Source of the DNA: Rhodoferax sp.
Lineage (GTDB): Bacteria; Pseudomonadota; Gammaproteobacteria; Burkholderiales; Burkholderiaceae_C
Reading direction: 5' to 3'
DNA length: 64,000 nt
NCBI RefSeq assembly: GCF_012927445.1
Contig: NZ_JABBPD010000004.1
Location: 965,039 to 1,029,038 of the forward strand
The first letter of the stretch is position 1. Each line of letters begins with the position of its first letter. The position numbers were made by a program, and so were the translations under genes. Positions 35,777 through 44,881 of the stretch are shown piece by piece. The notes beneath the pieces are model-generated. The model searched no databases and was not told where the DNA came from. It was given only the letters and a program-made list of their open reading frames with translations.

Positions 35777-36106
35777 TCACATCAATCGTTTCGGCGCCTC
35801 ATGATGATGGCTCTGCAAACGGTCTTTGTGTCGAACGACCTGGCGATCAAGTTTGTCCACCAACTCATCCACAGCAGCGTACAAATCAGCGTGGGAACTT
35901 TCGGCAAACATGTCATTGCCCTTGACATGAATATTGCACTCGGCACGTTGCCGTCGCTCTTTTTCCTTTTGCTTCTCCACGGTAAGCAGCACTTTGACAT
36001 CCACAACCTGGTCAAAATGCCGAACGATTCGATCAAGCTTGCTTGTAACGTAACTACGCAGGGCCGGGGTGACCTCAAGGTGATGACCGCTGATCGTCAA
36101 GTTCAT
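35777..36106 (-). CDS. hpf: Ribosome hibernation promoting factor (HPF/RaiA family)
   Basis: A 109-residue protein of the short HPF type that binds the 30S decoding region in stationary phase and drives 100S dimer formation. It begins [31 protein letters not shown] and contains [35 protein letters not shown], the family signature. I start at 36106, with AGGAGG 6 bases upstream. It is followed by a terminator and then ptsN-hprK. Confidence 0.93.
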   Translation of the reverse strand: MNLTISGHHLEVTPALRSYVTSKLDRIVRHFDQVVDVKVLLTVEKQKEKERRQRAECNIHVKGNDMFAESSHADLYAAVDELVDKLDRQVVRHKDRLQSHHHEAPKRLM

Positions 36107-36527
36107 AAATAGCCTCCTGTTGCTCTCGGGGTTGAAAAAGCCATCTACGAAATGCAGACAGCACACAAACCAAAATTCAATAAAACACTGTTCACAAATT
36201 AACTATGCGGCTGGTAAACCGAAAATGCAATACTTTTCGTTGACGCATTGCAACAAAACCGGCATTAACACCCCCTTCATTTGCGCGATTTTTTGTCTTT
36301 TTGGGCTTGCCATCCCGCATTTTTATTCAGGAAAGGCCCCTCTTTTGTAGTTTATTGCGGTTGGGTACTGGCGCTGCAATGCGATAATTTCGACATCTTG
36401 ACTCTCGGAGAAAACTCCTTGGAAACCTGCCCTAGTTGGTAGCTTTCAACTCCCTTAGCTGCATCGGGGTTGAAAGCGATACCCCTCGATCTCTGCCAGA
36501 TGCAATCAATTACAAGGGAGTGAGCCC
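36107..36527 (+). promoter_or_regulatory. Intergenic region and structured 5' leader of corA
   Basis: No gene is convincing here. A sigma70-like promoter (TTGGGT at 36361-36366, 16 bases, GATAAT at 36383-36388) would start a leader of about 135 bases. The leader has a small hairpin GGAG-AAAA-CTCC at 36407-36418 and a strong hairpin at 36442-36477 (GCTTTCAAC-TCCC / GGGG-TTGAAAGC). ACTCCCTT at 36449-36456, within and just beyond the 5' arm, is perfectly complementary to AAGGGAGT at 36514-36521, the ribosome binding site of corA, so two exclusive structures are possible. I do not recognise a known riboswitch class. Confidence 0.55.
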
Positions 36528-37517
36528 ATGCTCAACATCTTTACGCTCGCCAATGGTCGACTCTTCCAGGAAGAGATCGAGTCACTGGAAGAACTGTCAA
36601 ATTTCCAGCCGATCTGGGTCGATCTGGAATCACCGACCCTCGAAGAAAAACGCTGGGTCAAGCAGTATTACGGCCTGTCCATCCCGGAAGATGCGATGGA
36701 CGAGGACATTGAAGAGTCGGCACGCTTTTACAAAGAAGACAACGGCGAGCTGCATATTCGCAGCGACTTTTTGGTCGCCGACGACACCGAGCCCCACACG
36801 GTGCGGGTCGCCTTCATCCTGAACCTGGTGAATGACGAGCTCAAGAGCAAGGGCGTACTCTTTTCCATTCACGATGAAGACGTCCCCGTGTTCCGCTTGC
36901 TGCGGATGCGGGCACGCCGCGCCCCCGGTCTGATTGAAGACGCGAAGGAAGTGCTGCTCAAGCTGTTCGACGCCGACGCCGAATACTCGGCCGACACGCT
37001 GGAAGGCATTTACGATGAACTTGAAATCGTCAGTAACAAAGTGCTGTCCGGCAACATGACAGATGCCTTGGCCGGCGAGGTGCTGGGCGCCATTGCCCGC
37101 CATGAAGACATGAGCGGGCGCATTCGCCGCAATGTAATGGACACCCGCCGGGCCGTGAGTTTCATGATGCGCAGCAAGATGCTCAATGGCGAGCAGTTTG
37201 AAGAAGCGCGCCAAATTTTGCGCGACATGGATTCGCTGGACTCGCACACGGCATTCCTGTTCGACAAGATCAACTTTTTGATGGATGCCACCGTGGGTTT
37301 CATCAACATCAACCAGAACAAGATCATCAAGATTTTCTCGGTGGCCAGCGTGGCGCTGCTGCCGCCGACCTTGATTGCCAGTGTCTATGGCATGAACTTG
37401 AAGTTTCCGGAGCTGGAGTTTCTCGGGGCTTTGAGTTACCCGTACACGGTGGCCCTGATGGTGGCCAGCGCGCTGGTGCCCATGTGGTATTTCCGCAAAC
37501 GTGGCTGGCTTAAGTAA
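36528..37517 (+). CDS. corA: CorA-family divalent metal transporter
   Basis: A 329-residue pentameric magnesium/cobalt channel. The long cytoplasmic N-terminal domain precedes two C-terminal membrane helices; the first ends with the defining YGMN motif (SVYGMNLKFPELE), the second is YTVALMVASALVPMWYF. A basic end RKRGWLK follows. The AAGGGAG ribosome binding site lies 7 bases before the ATG and can be sequestered by the upstream leader. Confidence 0.94.
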   Translation: MLNIFTLANGRLFQEEIESLEELSNFQPIWVDLESPTLEEKRWVKQYYGLSIPEDAMDEDIEESARFYKEDNGELHIRSDFLVADDTEPHTVRVAFILNLVNDELKSKGVLFSIHDEDVPVFRLLRMRARRAPGLIEDAKEVLLKLFDADAEYSADTLEGIYDELEIVSNKVLSGNMTDALAGEVLGAIARHEDMSGRIRRNVMDTRRAVSFMMRSKMLNGEQFEEARQILRDMDSLDSHTAFLFDKINFLMDATVGFININQNKIIKIFSVASVALLPPTLIASVYGMNLKFPELEFLGALSYPYTVALMVASALVPMWYFRKRGWLK

Positions 37518-37520
37518 AAA

Positions 37521-37572
37521 AGGCTTGCAGCCCTTGCACCACCTGCACAAGTCGCTACTTTTTTGGTAGCAG
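37521..37572 (+). repeat. Dispersed repeat copy 10 (between corA and mtn, overlaps the mtn stop)
   Basis: AGGCTTGCAGCCCTTGCACC, then CTGCACAAGTCGCTACTTTT and TGGTAGC in forward orientation. The stop codon and last residues of the minus-strand mtn gene lie inside it. Confidence 0.75.
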
Positions 37573-38316
37573 CTGCAAGAACTGCCCGATGATGGCCTGG
37601 GCGTAATGGCGGGCGACCTCGGTCACGAACTGGGGGAAATCCACATGCGCCTGGTCATCGGCACGGTCCGAGATGGTGCGCATCGCCGCAAACGGTACCC
37701 CGTAGTCAAAACACACCTGCGCGACGGCGGCGCCCTCCATTTCCACGGCCAGCGGGATAAAACCGCCCGCCTGCAAGGCCTCTTGCAAAACACGTGATTC
37801 GGAGGCGCCGGAAACAAAGCGATCCCCGCTGGCAATCAGCCCGGAATGGACCGAGGCACTTGCATGCCACTTATTTTGCTCAAAATGGCTTCCAGCCCCC
37901 GTCAATCCTGCGTGAACAGCTTCCAAAAGGATAGCACTCAGGGCCTCATCGCAGGCAAAGCGGGAGCGGTCATAGAGCGGAATCTGGTAGCGCGGGAAAA
38001 TCGGCGAGGCATCCATGTCGTGCTGCACGAACTCCGTGGCCACCACCACATCGCCCACCTGAACCCCCGGCCCGACACCGCCCGCCACCCCGGTGAAAAC
38101 AATCCGGTTAACGCCAAACGCCTCGATCAGGGTCGTGGCGGTGGTCGCCGCCGCCACCTTGCCCACTCTGGACAGGCCCAGCACGACGCGGTGGCCGTGC
38201 AGTTCCCCGCGCCAAAAGTCGCGTCCGGCCCGTGTGAGTTGGACCGGGTTCGTCAGTTGCTCAAGCAGGCCCTGCTGTTCTTCGAGCAGGGCACTGAGAA
38301 TGGCGGTCGTGGTCAA
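37555..38316 (-). CDS. mtn: 5'-methylthioadenosine/S-adenosylhomocysteine nucleosidase
   Basis: A 253-residue nucleoside hydrolase that recycles SAM by-products. Signature parts are ILSALLEEQQGL, FTGVAGGVGPGVQVGDVVVA, VEMEGAAVAQVCF (the nucleoside-binding Glu-Met-Glu) and ISDRAD with the catalytic Asp. Residues of about 127-143 (LLEAVHAGLTGAGSHFE) are translated from a dispersed repeat, and the C-terminal residues come from another copy. This makes it longer than E. coli MtnN (232). It lies immediately downstream of fadD's convergent-free end on the same strand. Confidence 0.92.
   Translation of the reverse strand: MTTTAILSALLEEQQGLLEQLTNPVQLTRAGRDFWRGELHGHRVVLGLSRVGKVAAATTATTLIEAFGVNRIVFTGVAGGVGPGVQVGDVVVATEFVQHDMDASPIFPRYQIPLYDRSRFACDEALSAILLEAVHAGLTGAGSHFEQNKWHASASVHSGLIASGDRFVSGASESRVLQEALQAGGFIPLAVEMEGAAVAQVCFDYGVPFAAMRTISDRADDQAHVDFPQFVTEVARHYAQAIIGQFLQLLPKK
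37887..37935 (+). repeat. Dispersed repeat copy 11, inside mtn and translated
   Basis: GGCTTCCAGCCCCCGTCAAT, then CTGCGTGAACAGCTTCCAAA and AGGATAGC in forward orientation, antisense to mtn, frame preserved. Confidence 0.82.
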
Positions 38317-39996
38317 TTATTTAACGCGCAGTTCCCGGCGCAGAATTTTGCCGACCGGGGTTTTTGGCAATTCCGTGCGGAACTCGATGATCTTGGGCTG
38401 CTTGTAGCCGGTGAGGTTTTCTTTGCAGTAGGCACGAATCTCGGCCTCGGTCAGGTCCTGGTTTTTCTTGACGATCACCAGCTTGACGGCCTCCCCGGTT
38501 TTTTCATCCGGCACCCCGACGCAGGCGCACTCCAGCACCCCTGCCAGCTGGGCCACCACATCTTCCAGCTCGGTCGGGAAGACATTGAAGCCGCTGACCA
38601 GAATCATGTCTTTCTTGCGATCCACGATTTTGAAGAAACCGCGTTCATCCATCACGCCGATGTCGCCCGATTTAAAGAAACCATCCGCCGTCATGACCTT
38701 GGCGGTTTCATCCGGGCGCTGCCAGTAACCGGCCATCACCTGCGGCCCTTTGATGGCAATCTCGCCCGACTGGCCGACCGCGACCTCATGGCCGTCATCG
38801 TCCAGCAACTTCATGAAGGTGCTGGGCAGCGGCACGCCAATGGTGCCGGTGTATTCCTTGGACGTTACCGGGTTGCAGCTGGCGGACGGCGAGGTCTCGG
38901 ACAGGCCATAGCCCTCGCAAATCGGACAGCCGGTTTTTTCAAACCACAGCTTGGCAACACTGCTTTGAACCGCCGACCCGCCGCCCACCGAAACCTTGAG
39001 GTGACTCCAATCCACCGTCTTGAAATCCGGATGGTTGGCCAGCCCGTTGAAGAGCGTATTGACGGCCGGCAGGCTGTGAATGGTGTGCTTGGACAGCTCT
39101 TTGAGCACCGCCGGCAAATCACGCGGATTGGGAATCAAAATCAGCTTGCCGCCGGTGCGCATGGACAACATCATGCCCACGGTAAAGGCAAAGATATGGT
39201 ACAGCGGCAAGGCGCAGACGCTGGTGGGCTGCTCGGTAGCGGGCACCAGTTGCATGACGGGCTGATTCCAGGCTTCCGACTGGAGCACATTCGCCACGAC
39301 ATTGCGATGCAGGAGCACCGCCCCTTTGGAGATTCCGGTGGTGCCGCCGGTGTATTGCAGCACCGCGACATCGTCGGGCTTGATGTTGACTTTTTTAAGC
39401 GAACTCCGGGCGCCCAGTGCCACCGCTTCATTGAAGCGCACGGCGCCGGCCAAATTGAAATCAGGCACCATCCGTTTGACATGGCGTACCACGTAGTTGA
39501 CCAGCGCCCCCTTCAGGAAGCCCAACTGATCACCCATGGCACACAGCACCACGTGCTTGACCGGCGTGGCGACAATGCACTTGTCCAGCGTGGCGGCGAA
39601 ATTCTCGATGATGACAATGGCTTTGGCGCCAGCGTCCTTCAGTTGGTGCTCCAACTCACGCGGCGTGTACAAGGGGTTGATGTTCACCACCACATAACCG
39701 GCGCGCAGAATGGCAGCCACGGCCACCGGGTATTGGGGCACATTGGGCATCATGATGGCCACGCGATCGCCCTTGACCAAGCCAAGGCTCTGCAAGTAAG
39801 CGGCAAAGGCCTGGCTGAGGCTGTCGGTTTGCCCGTACGTCACATCCCGGCCCATGAAACTGTAGGCGGTGCGATTGGCGTACTTTGTGAAGCTCTCCTC
39901 CATCAGGGCCACCAGCGAAGGGTACTGCGCGGTATCCAAATCGGCAGGAACACCTGGCGGATAGCTCTTGAGCCAAATACGGTCTGTCATTGTCAT
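38317..39996 (-). CDS. fadD: Long-chain acyl-CoA synthetase
   Basis: A 559-residue AMP-binding enzyme that activates fatty acids to acyl-CoA. The P-loop is YTGGTTGISKGA near residue 215, with GYGLSETSP near 345, GDIGVMDERGFFKIVDRKKDMI near 425 and the C-terminal catalytic Lys in PKTPVGKILRRELR. The length is the same as E. coli FadD (561). The gene ends directly at the mtn start region on the same strand; no other beta-oxidation genes are near. Confidence 0.92.
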   Translation of the reverse strand: MTMTDRIWLKSYPPGVPADLDTAQYPSLVALMEESFTKYANRTAYSFMGRDVTYGQTDSLSQAFAAYLQSLGLVKGDRVAIMMPNVPQYPVAVAAILRAGYVVVNINPLYTPRELEHQLKDAGAKAIVIIENFAATLDKCIVATPVKHVVLCAMGDQLGFLKGALVNYVVRHVKRMVPDFNLAGAVRFNEAVALGARSSLKKVNIKPDDVAVLQYTGGTTGISKGAVLLHRNVVANVLQSEAWNQPVMQLVPATEQPTSVCALPLYHIFAFTVGMMLSMRTGGKLILIPNPRDLPAVLKELSKHTIHSLPAVNTLFNGLANHPDFKTVDWSHLKVSVGGGSAVQSSVAKLWFEKTGCPICEGYGLSETSPSASCNPVTSKEYTGTIGVPLPSTFMKLLDDDGHEVAVGQSGEIAIKGPQVMAGYWQRPDETAKVMTADGFFKSGDIGVMDERGFFKIVDRKKDMILVSGFNVFPTELEDVVAQLAGVLECACVGVPDEKTGEAVKLVIVKKNQDLTEAEIRAYCKENLTGYKQPKIIEFRTELPKTPVGKILRRELRVK

Positions 39997-40059
39997 GTCT
40001 CCAAATCTTGAATGCGCGGCGAATTGTTGCCGCGGGCACCGCTCTTGACGGCGGTGTTC

Positions 40060-40077
40060 GCCCTGAAATTACAGGGC
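40060..40077 (-). terminator. Hairpin downstream of pntB, possible weak terminator
   Basis: GCCCTG and CAGGGC form a perfect 6-bp stem around AAATTA, placed 15 bases after the pntB stop on the minus strand. There is no clear T-run, so termination is uncertain. Confidence 0.4.
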
Positions 40078-40091
40078 GTTGCGTCGCTCGC

Positions 40092-41528
40092 CTATTCGAT
40101 CGCCTTGCCCATGTCCTCAACCACTTTTTTGGCATCGCCAAACACCATCATGGTCTTGTCCATGTAGAACAATTCGTTGTCCAGGCCGGCATAACCGGCG
40201 GCCATGCTGCGCTTGTTCACAATAATGGTTTTGGCCTTGTAGGCTTCCAGAATCGGCATGCCGTAAATCGGGCTGCCCTTCACGTGCGCCGCCGGGTTCA
40301 CCACGTCATTGGCGCCGAGAATAATGGCGACATCGACCTGGCCAAATTCGCCGTTGATGTCTTCCATCTCGAACACCTGGTCGTACGGCACTTCGGCCTC
40401 GGCCAGCAACACATTCATGTGACCCGGCATGCGCCCCGCCACCGGGTGAATGGCGTACTTGACCGTGATCCCTTTGTCGGTGAGTTTTTGCGCCAGTTCC
40501 TTGACCGCATGCTGGGCCCGGGCCACTGCCAGGCCGTAGCCGGGGACGATCACCACTGTTTCGGCATTGCTCAAGACAAAGGCGGCGTCGTCGGCACTGC
40601 CACTCTTGACGGGACGTTGTACTGCGGCACCAGCGACGGCAGTCGCCGTCTCGCCGCCAAAGCCGCCCAAAATCACGTTGAAGAACGAGCGATTCATCGC
40701 CTTGCACATGATGTAGCTCAGAATCGCGCCCGAACTCCCCACCAGTGAACCGGCGACGATCAGCATGGCGTTGTTCAAGCTGAAACCAATACCGGCGGCG
40801 GCCCAGCCGGAATAGCTGTTCAGCATGGACACCACCACCGGCATATCGGCCCCGCCAATCGGGATGATGATGAGCACGCCCATCACAAAGGCCAGCGCCA
40901 GCATGGCAAAGAAGGCCGACCAACTCCCGGTGAAGGTGAACACCAGCCCGAAGGCGAGCATCGCCAGCCCCAGCACCAGATTAAGCTTGTGCTGACCGGG
41001 AAACTGCACTGGTGCGCCGCGGAACAAACGGAACTTGTACTTGCCCGACAGCTTGCCAAACGCAATCACCGAGCCGCTGAACGTGATGGCGCCGATCGCG
41101 GCGCCCAGGAACAACTCCAACCGGTTACCCGTCGGAATGGCCAGCCCCTTGGCGGTGATGCTGAAGGCCCAGGGCTCGGCCACCGCCGCCACCGCAATGA
41201 ACACGGCGGCCAGGCCAATCATGCTGTGCATGAACGCCACCAGCTCCGGCATCTTGGTCATCTCGACGCGTTTCGCCATCACGGTGCCGGCGGTGCCGCC
41301 CACCAGCAGCGCGCCCAGCACCCAGGACATGCCGGCGGCGCCGTTTTGGCCCATCTGCCCGGCCAGCTTGTAGATCAAGGCGGCGGTGGTGACGATTGCC
41401 ACCCCCATGCCGATCATGCCGAACAGGTTGCCGCGGATCGAGGTGGTGGGATGGCTCAAGCCTTTAAGCGCCTGAATGAAACAGACGCTGGCAAAGAGGT
41501 ACAGCAGGGTAACGAGGTTCAGGCTCAT
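40092..41528 (-). CDS. pntB: NAD(P) transhydrogenase subunit beta
   Basis: A 478-residue inner-membrane subunit of the proton-translocating transhydrogenase. About nine hydrophobic segments are followed by the NADP-binding dIII domain with VVIVPGYGLAVARAQHAVKEL, AGRMPGHMNVLLAEAEVPYD and ILGANDVVNPAA near the end. It is last in pntA1-pntA2-pntB; its start overlaps the pntA2 stop by 4 bases. Confidence 0.95.
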   Translation of the reverse strand: MSLNLVTLLYLFASVCFIQALKGLSHPTTSIRGNLFGMIGMGVAIVTTAALIYKLAGQMGQNGAAGMSWVLGALLVGGTAGTVMAKRVEMTKMPELVAFMHSMIGLAAVFIAVAAVAEPWAFSITAKGLAIPTGNRLELFLGAAIGAITFSGSVIAFGKLSGKYKFRLFRGAPVQFPGQHKLNLVLGLAMLAFGLVFTFTGSWSAFFAMLALAFVMGVLIIIPIGGADMPVVVSMLNSYSGWAAAGIGFSLNNAMLIVAGSLVGSSGAILSYIMCKAMNRSFFNVILGGFGGETATAVAGAAVQRPVKSGSADDAAFVLSNAETVVIVPGYGLAVARAQHAVKELAQKLTDKGITVKYAIHPVAGRMPGHMNVLLAEAEVPYDQVFEMEDINGEFGQVDVAIILGANDVVNPAAHVKGSPIYGMPILEAYKAKTIIVNKRSMAAGYAGLDNELFYMDKTMMVFGDAKKVVEDMGKAIE

Positions 41529-41845
41529 TGGGCACCTTCCTTGACAGCCACTTTTTTATCTTTCTTCTTGAACATTTCCAGCATGCGTCGGGTCACCATG
41601 AAGCCACCGAACACATTGACAGCCGCCAGCGCCACCGCCAGCACGCCCATGCTTTTACCGAGCGTGGTTTCCGTCAGGGCGGCGGCCAGCATGGCGCCAA
41701 CAATCACAATGGCCGAAATGGCATTGGTCACGGCCATCAACGGGGTGTGCAGCGCCGGCGTGACGGTCCAGACGACGTGGTAGCCCACATAAATGGCCAG
41801 CACAAAGATGATCAGGTTAGTGATCGTGGGGGACAGAATATCCAT
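41525..41845 (-). CDS. pntA2: NAD(P) transhydrogenase subunit alpha, membrane part
   Basis: A 106-residue protein with four membrane segments (IFVLAIYVGYHVVW, LMAVTNAISAIVIVGAM and others) and the conserved TPLMAVTNAISAI. It corresponds to the C-terminal third of E. coli PntA, encoded separately here as in many alpha- and betaproteobacteria. Confidence 0.93.
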   Translation of the reverse strand: MDILSPTITNLIIFVLAIYVGYHVVWTVTPALHTPLMAVTNAISAIVIVGAMLAAALTETTLGKSMGVLAVALAAVNVFGGFMVTRRMLEMFKKKDKKVAVKEGAQ

Positions 41846-41910
41846 ACTTATCTTCTCCAGTTGGGGACAGCGCTTGCCGCCATGCGGCTACGGCTTGTCC
41901 CACAAGGTCA

Positions 41911-43038
41911 TTACTTGCGTTTGACTTCGCCCGCCTGAGTCATCAGGCAGGCCGCGACGATGTCATCATTCAGGTCAATGTTCAGCGCGCCCTCTTTGCT
42001 GATGATCAGCTTGAGAAAGTCGAGCACATTGCGGGCATACAGCGACGACGCATCGGCCGCCACCAAGGCCGGCAGATTGGTCTCGCCCACCAGGGTGACG
42101 CCATACTTCACCACCGTTTTGTCAGCCTCGGACAGCGGGCAGTTGCCGCCGCCATTGGGGCCCTTGCCAGCGGCGATGTCGATGATCACCGAACCCGGCT
42201 TCATGCTTTTGACCATCTCTTCGGTGATCAGCGTCGGGGCCGGTCGACCCGGGATGAGCGCAGTGCTGATCACGATGTCGGCCATGGCAACGCGCTTGGC
42301 GACTTCCGTTTTTTGCCGGTCCAGCCAGCTTTGCGGCATCGGCTTGGCATAACCACCGACGCCGACCGCCGCTTCTTTTTCTTCCGGCGTGTCATACGAC
42401 ACATCGATGAACTTGCCGCCGAGCGATTCGACCTGTTCTTTCACGCTGGGGCGCACATCCGACGCCTCGATCACGGCGCCGAGCCGCTTGGCGGTGGCAA
42501 TGGCCTGCAAGCCCGCCACCCCGACCCCCAGAATGACGACGCGGGCCGCTTTCACGGTGCCGGCAGCGGTCATCAGCATGGGGAAAAAGCGCTGGTATTG
42601 GTTGGCGGCAATGATCACGGCTTTGTAGCCAGCAATATTGGCCTGACTCGACAGCACGTCCATGCTTTGGGCGCGCGAGGTGCGGGGCGCTGCCTCCAGC
42701 GCAAAGCCGGTTAAGCCGGCCTGCGCCAGCTGCTGCAAGCCGGTGGCATCAAACGGGTTGAGCATGCCCACCACGCAGGTACCGGGCTTCATCAGCGTCG
42801 CTTCCGTCTCCGACGGACTGCGCACTTTGAGGACCAGCTCACAACTGAAAGCGCCTGCGGCATCGGTAATTTCTGCACCGGCGGCGGTGTAGGCGTCATC
42901 CGGCACGCTGGCCGACACGCCCGCACCGGACTGGATGCGAATCGTGTGACCTTGCGCTTTGAGTTTTTTCGCCGTCTCGGGGGTGACGGCAACACGGGTT
43001 TCTCCCACTGTAGTTTCAGTGGGTACACCAATCAGCAT
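41911..43038 (-). CDS. pntA1: NAD(P) transhydrogenase subunit alpha, NAD-binding part
   Basis: A 375-residue soluble dI subunit. It begins LIGVPTETTVGETRVAVTPE, and the NAD-binding fold has VVILGVGVAGLQAIATAKRLGA and SVIIDIAAGKGPNGGGNCPL. With pntA2 and pntB it uses the proton gradient to make NADPH from NADH. It is first of the three genes; promoter elements should lie in the gap before the divergent nudix gene. Confidence 0.95.
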   Translation of the reverse strand: MLIGVPTETTVGETRVAVTPETAKKLKAQGHTIRIQSGAGVSASVPDDAYTAAGAEITDAAGAFSCELVLKVRSPSETEATLMKPGTCVVGMLNPFDATGLQQLAQAGLTGFALEAAPRTSRAQSMDVLSSQANIAGYKAVIIAANQYQRFFPMLMTAAGTVKAARVVILGVGVAGLQAIATAKRLGAVIEASDVRPSVKEQVESLGGKFIDVSYDTPEEKEAAVGVGGYAKPMPQSWLDRQKTEVAKRVAMADIVISTALIPGRPAPTLITEEMVKSMKPGSVIIDIAAGKGPNGGGNCPLSEADKTVVKYGVTLVGETNLPALVAADASSLYARNVLDFLKLIISKEGALNIDLNDDIVAACLMTQAGEVKRK

Positions 43039-43175
43039 GGGGTGACTCCTCTTTTAGTTGATTTTTAGCTTGCCGCAAGCTTACATCAGTTTTATTGGCT
43101 TTTTGAGGCGGGTTAGCCCGGCCTGTCGCCTGCTTGCCGGTCACATTTTCGTGTGGAAGTTGCGCATAATCCGGC

Positions 43176-43685
43176 ATGAACACAAGATGGAAACCCAGCG
43201 TCACGGTGGCCGCGATCATTGAGCAGAACGGCAAATTCCTGCTGGTGGAAGAACACACCCCCGAGGGCCTCAAGCTCAACAACCCGGCCGGGCACCTCGA
43301 TCCCGGCGAAAGCCTCATCGAGGGCTGCGCCCGCGAGGCCCTGGAGGAGACCACACAGCCCTTCCGCCCCACCGCGCTGGTGGGCGTTTATATGTCCCGG
43401 TTCCAGCGCCTCGCCAGTGGCGAAGCCGATGCCGAGGACATCACCTATTTGCGCTTCGCTTTTTGCGGCGTCGTGGGCGAAGTGCAAGCCGGCCGGTCCC
43501 TCGATACGGGCATCGTGCGAACGCTCTGGATGACGCCGGATGAAATTCGTGCCAGCGCGGCACGGCACCGCAGCACCTCCGTCGTGCGCTGTATGGACGA
43601 CTATCTGGCGGGGCAGCGTTACCCCCTGAATTTTTTGTACACCGATCCGACGGTGGCGGATCAACAGGGGCTGCGACTGGGATAA
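43176..43685 (+). CDS. nudJ: Nudix hydrolase, NudJ-like
   Basis: A 169-residue Nudix enzyme. The Nudix box [21 protein letters not shown] lies near residues 39-59 with all required Glu and Arg residues. The start [22 protein letters not shown] and the end YPLNFLYTD match NudJ-type phosphatases, which hydrolyse nucleoside di- and triphosphates and HMP-PP. It lies 10 bases before mnmA on the same strand, a common arrangement. Confidence 0.85.
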   Translation: MNTRWKPSVTVAAIIEQNGKFLLVEEHTPEGLKLNNPAGHLDPGESLIEGCAREALEETTQPFRPTALVGVYMSRFQRLASGEADAEDITYLRFAFCGVVGEVQAGRSLDTGIVRTLWMTPDEIRASAARHRSTSVVRCMDDYLAGQRYPLNFLYTDPTVADQQGLRLG

Positions 43686-43695
43686 TCCCATCCCT

Positions 43696-44811
43696 ATGGA
43701 CAAGCAACACATTGGACAACGGGTGGTAGTGGGTTTGAGCGGAGGCGTCGACTCGGCGGTGACCGCCTGGCTGCTGAAGCAACAAGGCTATGAGGTCATC
43801 GGCATCTTCATGAAGAACTGGGAAGATGACGACGACTCGGAGTTCTGCTCTTCCAACATCGATTTTGTCGACGCGGCCGCCGTGGCCGACGTCATTGGCA
43901 TTGAGATTGAGCACGTCAACTTTGCAGCGGAGTACAAAGACCGAGTATTCACCGAGTTCTTGCGCGAATACCAGGCCGGGCGCACGCCGAACCCGGATAT
44001 TTTGTGCAATGCCGAGATCAAGTTCAAGGCGTTTCTGGACCACGCGCTGCGCCTTGGTGCGGAAAAAATTGCCACCGGCCATTACGCCCGGGTCCGCCTG
44101 AACGACGCCACCGGCAAGCATGAGCTGCTCAAGGGCCTGGACCCGTCCAAGGACCAAAGCTACTTTCTGCACCGGCTGAACCAGGCGCAGCTGTCCAAAA
44201 CGCTGTTCCCGGTGGGCGAACTGCTCAAAACCGAGGTGCGTCGCCTGGCCCTGGAGATTGGTCTGCCGAACGCCAAAAAGAAGGATTCCACCGGCATCTG
44301 CTTCATTGGCGAGCGGCCGTTCCGCGACTTCCTGAACCGCTACATCGCCAAGGAACCCGGCCCCATCAAGGATGACAAGGGTCGCACCATTGGCCAGCAT
44401 GTCGGCTTGAGCTTTTACACGCTGGGCCAGCGCCAGGGTCTGGGCATCGGCGGCATCAAAGCCAAAGGCGCACAAAAAGGCGGTGGCGAGCACGCCCCCT
44501 GGTTTGTCGCGCGCAAGGACATGGAAAAAAACACGCTGTGGGTGGTGCAGGGGCACGAGCATCCGTGGCTGCAGTCCTTCACGTTGACGGCGCAAGATGC
44601 CAGCTGGGTTGCCGGCACGGCGCCGGTCGCCGGTCAGTTGTCGGCCAAAACCCGCTATCGCCAGGCCGATGCCACATGCACACTGGCCGCGGGCGCCGGT
44701 GACACATTCAACCTGACGTTTCCCGACCCGCAGTGGGCCGTGACGCCCGGCCAGTCGGCGGTGCTGTACGACGGAGAAGTGTGCCTGGGCGGCGGCGTGA
44801 TTAGCGCTTGA
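43696..44811 (+). CDS. mnmA: tRNA-specific 2-thiouridylase
   Basis: A 371-residue enzyme that thiolates U34 of Lys, Glu and Gln tRNAs. The PP-loop is [15 protein letters not shown] at residues 11-25. The catalytic Cys pair lies in [12 protein letters not shown] and [15 protein letters not shown]. The C-terminal domains end with [17 protein letters not shown]. It is in a two-gene unit with the nudix hydrolase. Confidence 0.95.
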   Translation: MDKQHIGQRVVVGLSGGVDSAVTAWLLKQQGYEVIGIFMKNWEDDDDSEFCSSNIDFVDAAAVADVIGIEIEHVNFAAEYKDRVFTEFLREYQAGRTPNPDILCNAEIKFKAFLDHALRLGAEKIATGHYARVRLNDATGKHELLKGLDPSKDQSYFLHRLNQAQLSKTLFPVGELLKTEVRRLALEIGLPNAKKKDSTGICFIGERPFRDFLNRYIAKEPGPIKDDKGRTIGQHVGLSFYTLGQRQGLGIGGIKAKGAQKGGGEHAPWFVARKDMEKNTLWVVQGHEHPWLQSFTLTAQDASWVAGTAPVAGQLSAKTRYRQADATCTLAAGAGDTFNLTFPDPQWAVTPGQSAVLYDGEVCLGGGVISA

Positions 44812-44813
44812 TA

Positions 44814-44867
44814 CGCTATTAATTTAATAGCTACTTGCGCACAATTGACGGGGGCTAGCGCCCAATT
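44814..44867 (-). repeat. Dispersed repeat copy 12 (after mnmA)
   Basis: The clearest copy for structure. On the plus strand GCTATTAATTTAATAGC is a perfect palindrome, followed by ACTTGCGCACAATTG and ACGGGGGCTAGCGCCC. It lies 2 bases after the mnmA stop, between convergent genes. Confidence 0.9.
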
Positions 44868-44881
44868 TCCTATAAATCCGC

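Noticed and set aside
36120-36350. A 76-codon frame upstream of corA
   Set aside because: It has no ribosome binding site or family resemblance and overlaps the likely hpf promoter region.
37846-40011. A 721-codon open frame on the plus strand across mtn and fadD
   Set aside because: It is antisense to two well-supported genes, has a His/Gln-rich composition typical of frames opposite GC-rich coding sequence, and shows no family motif.
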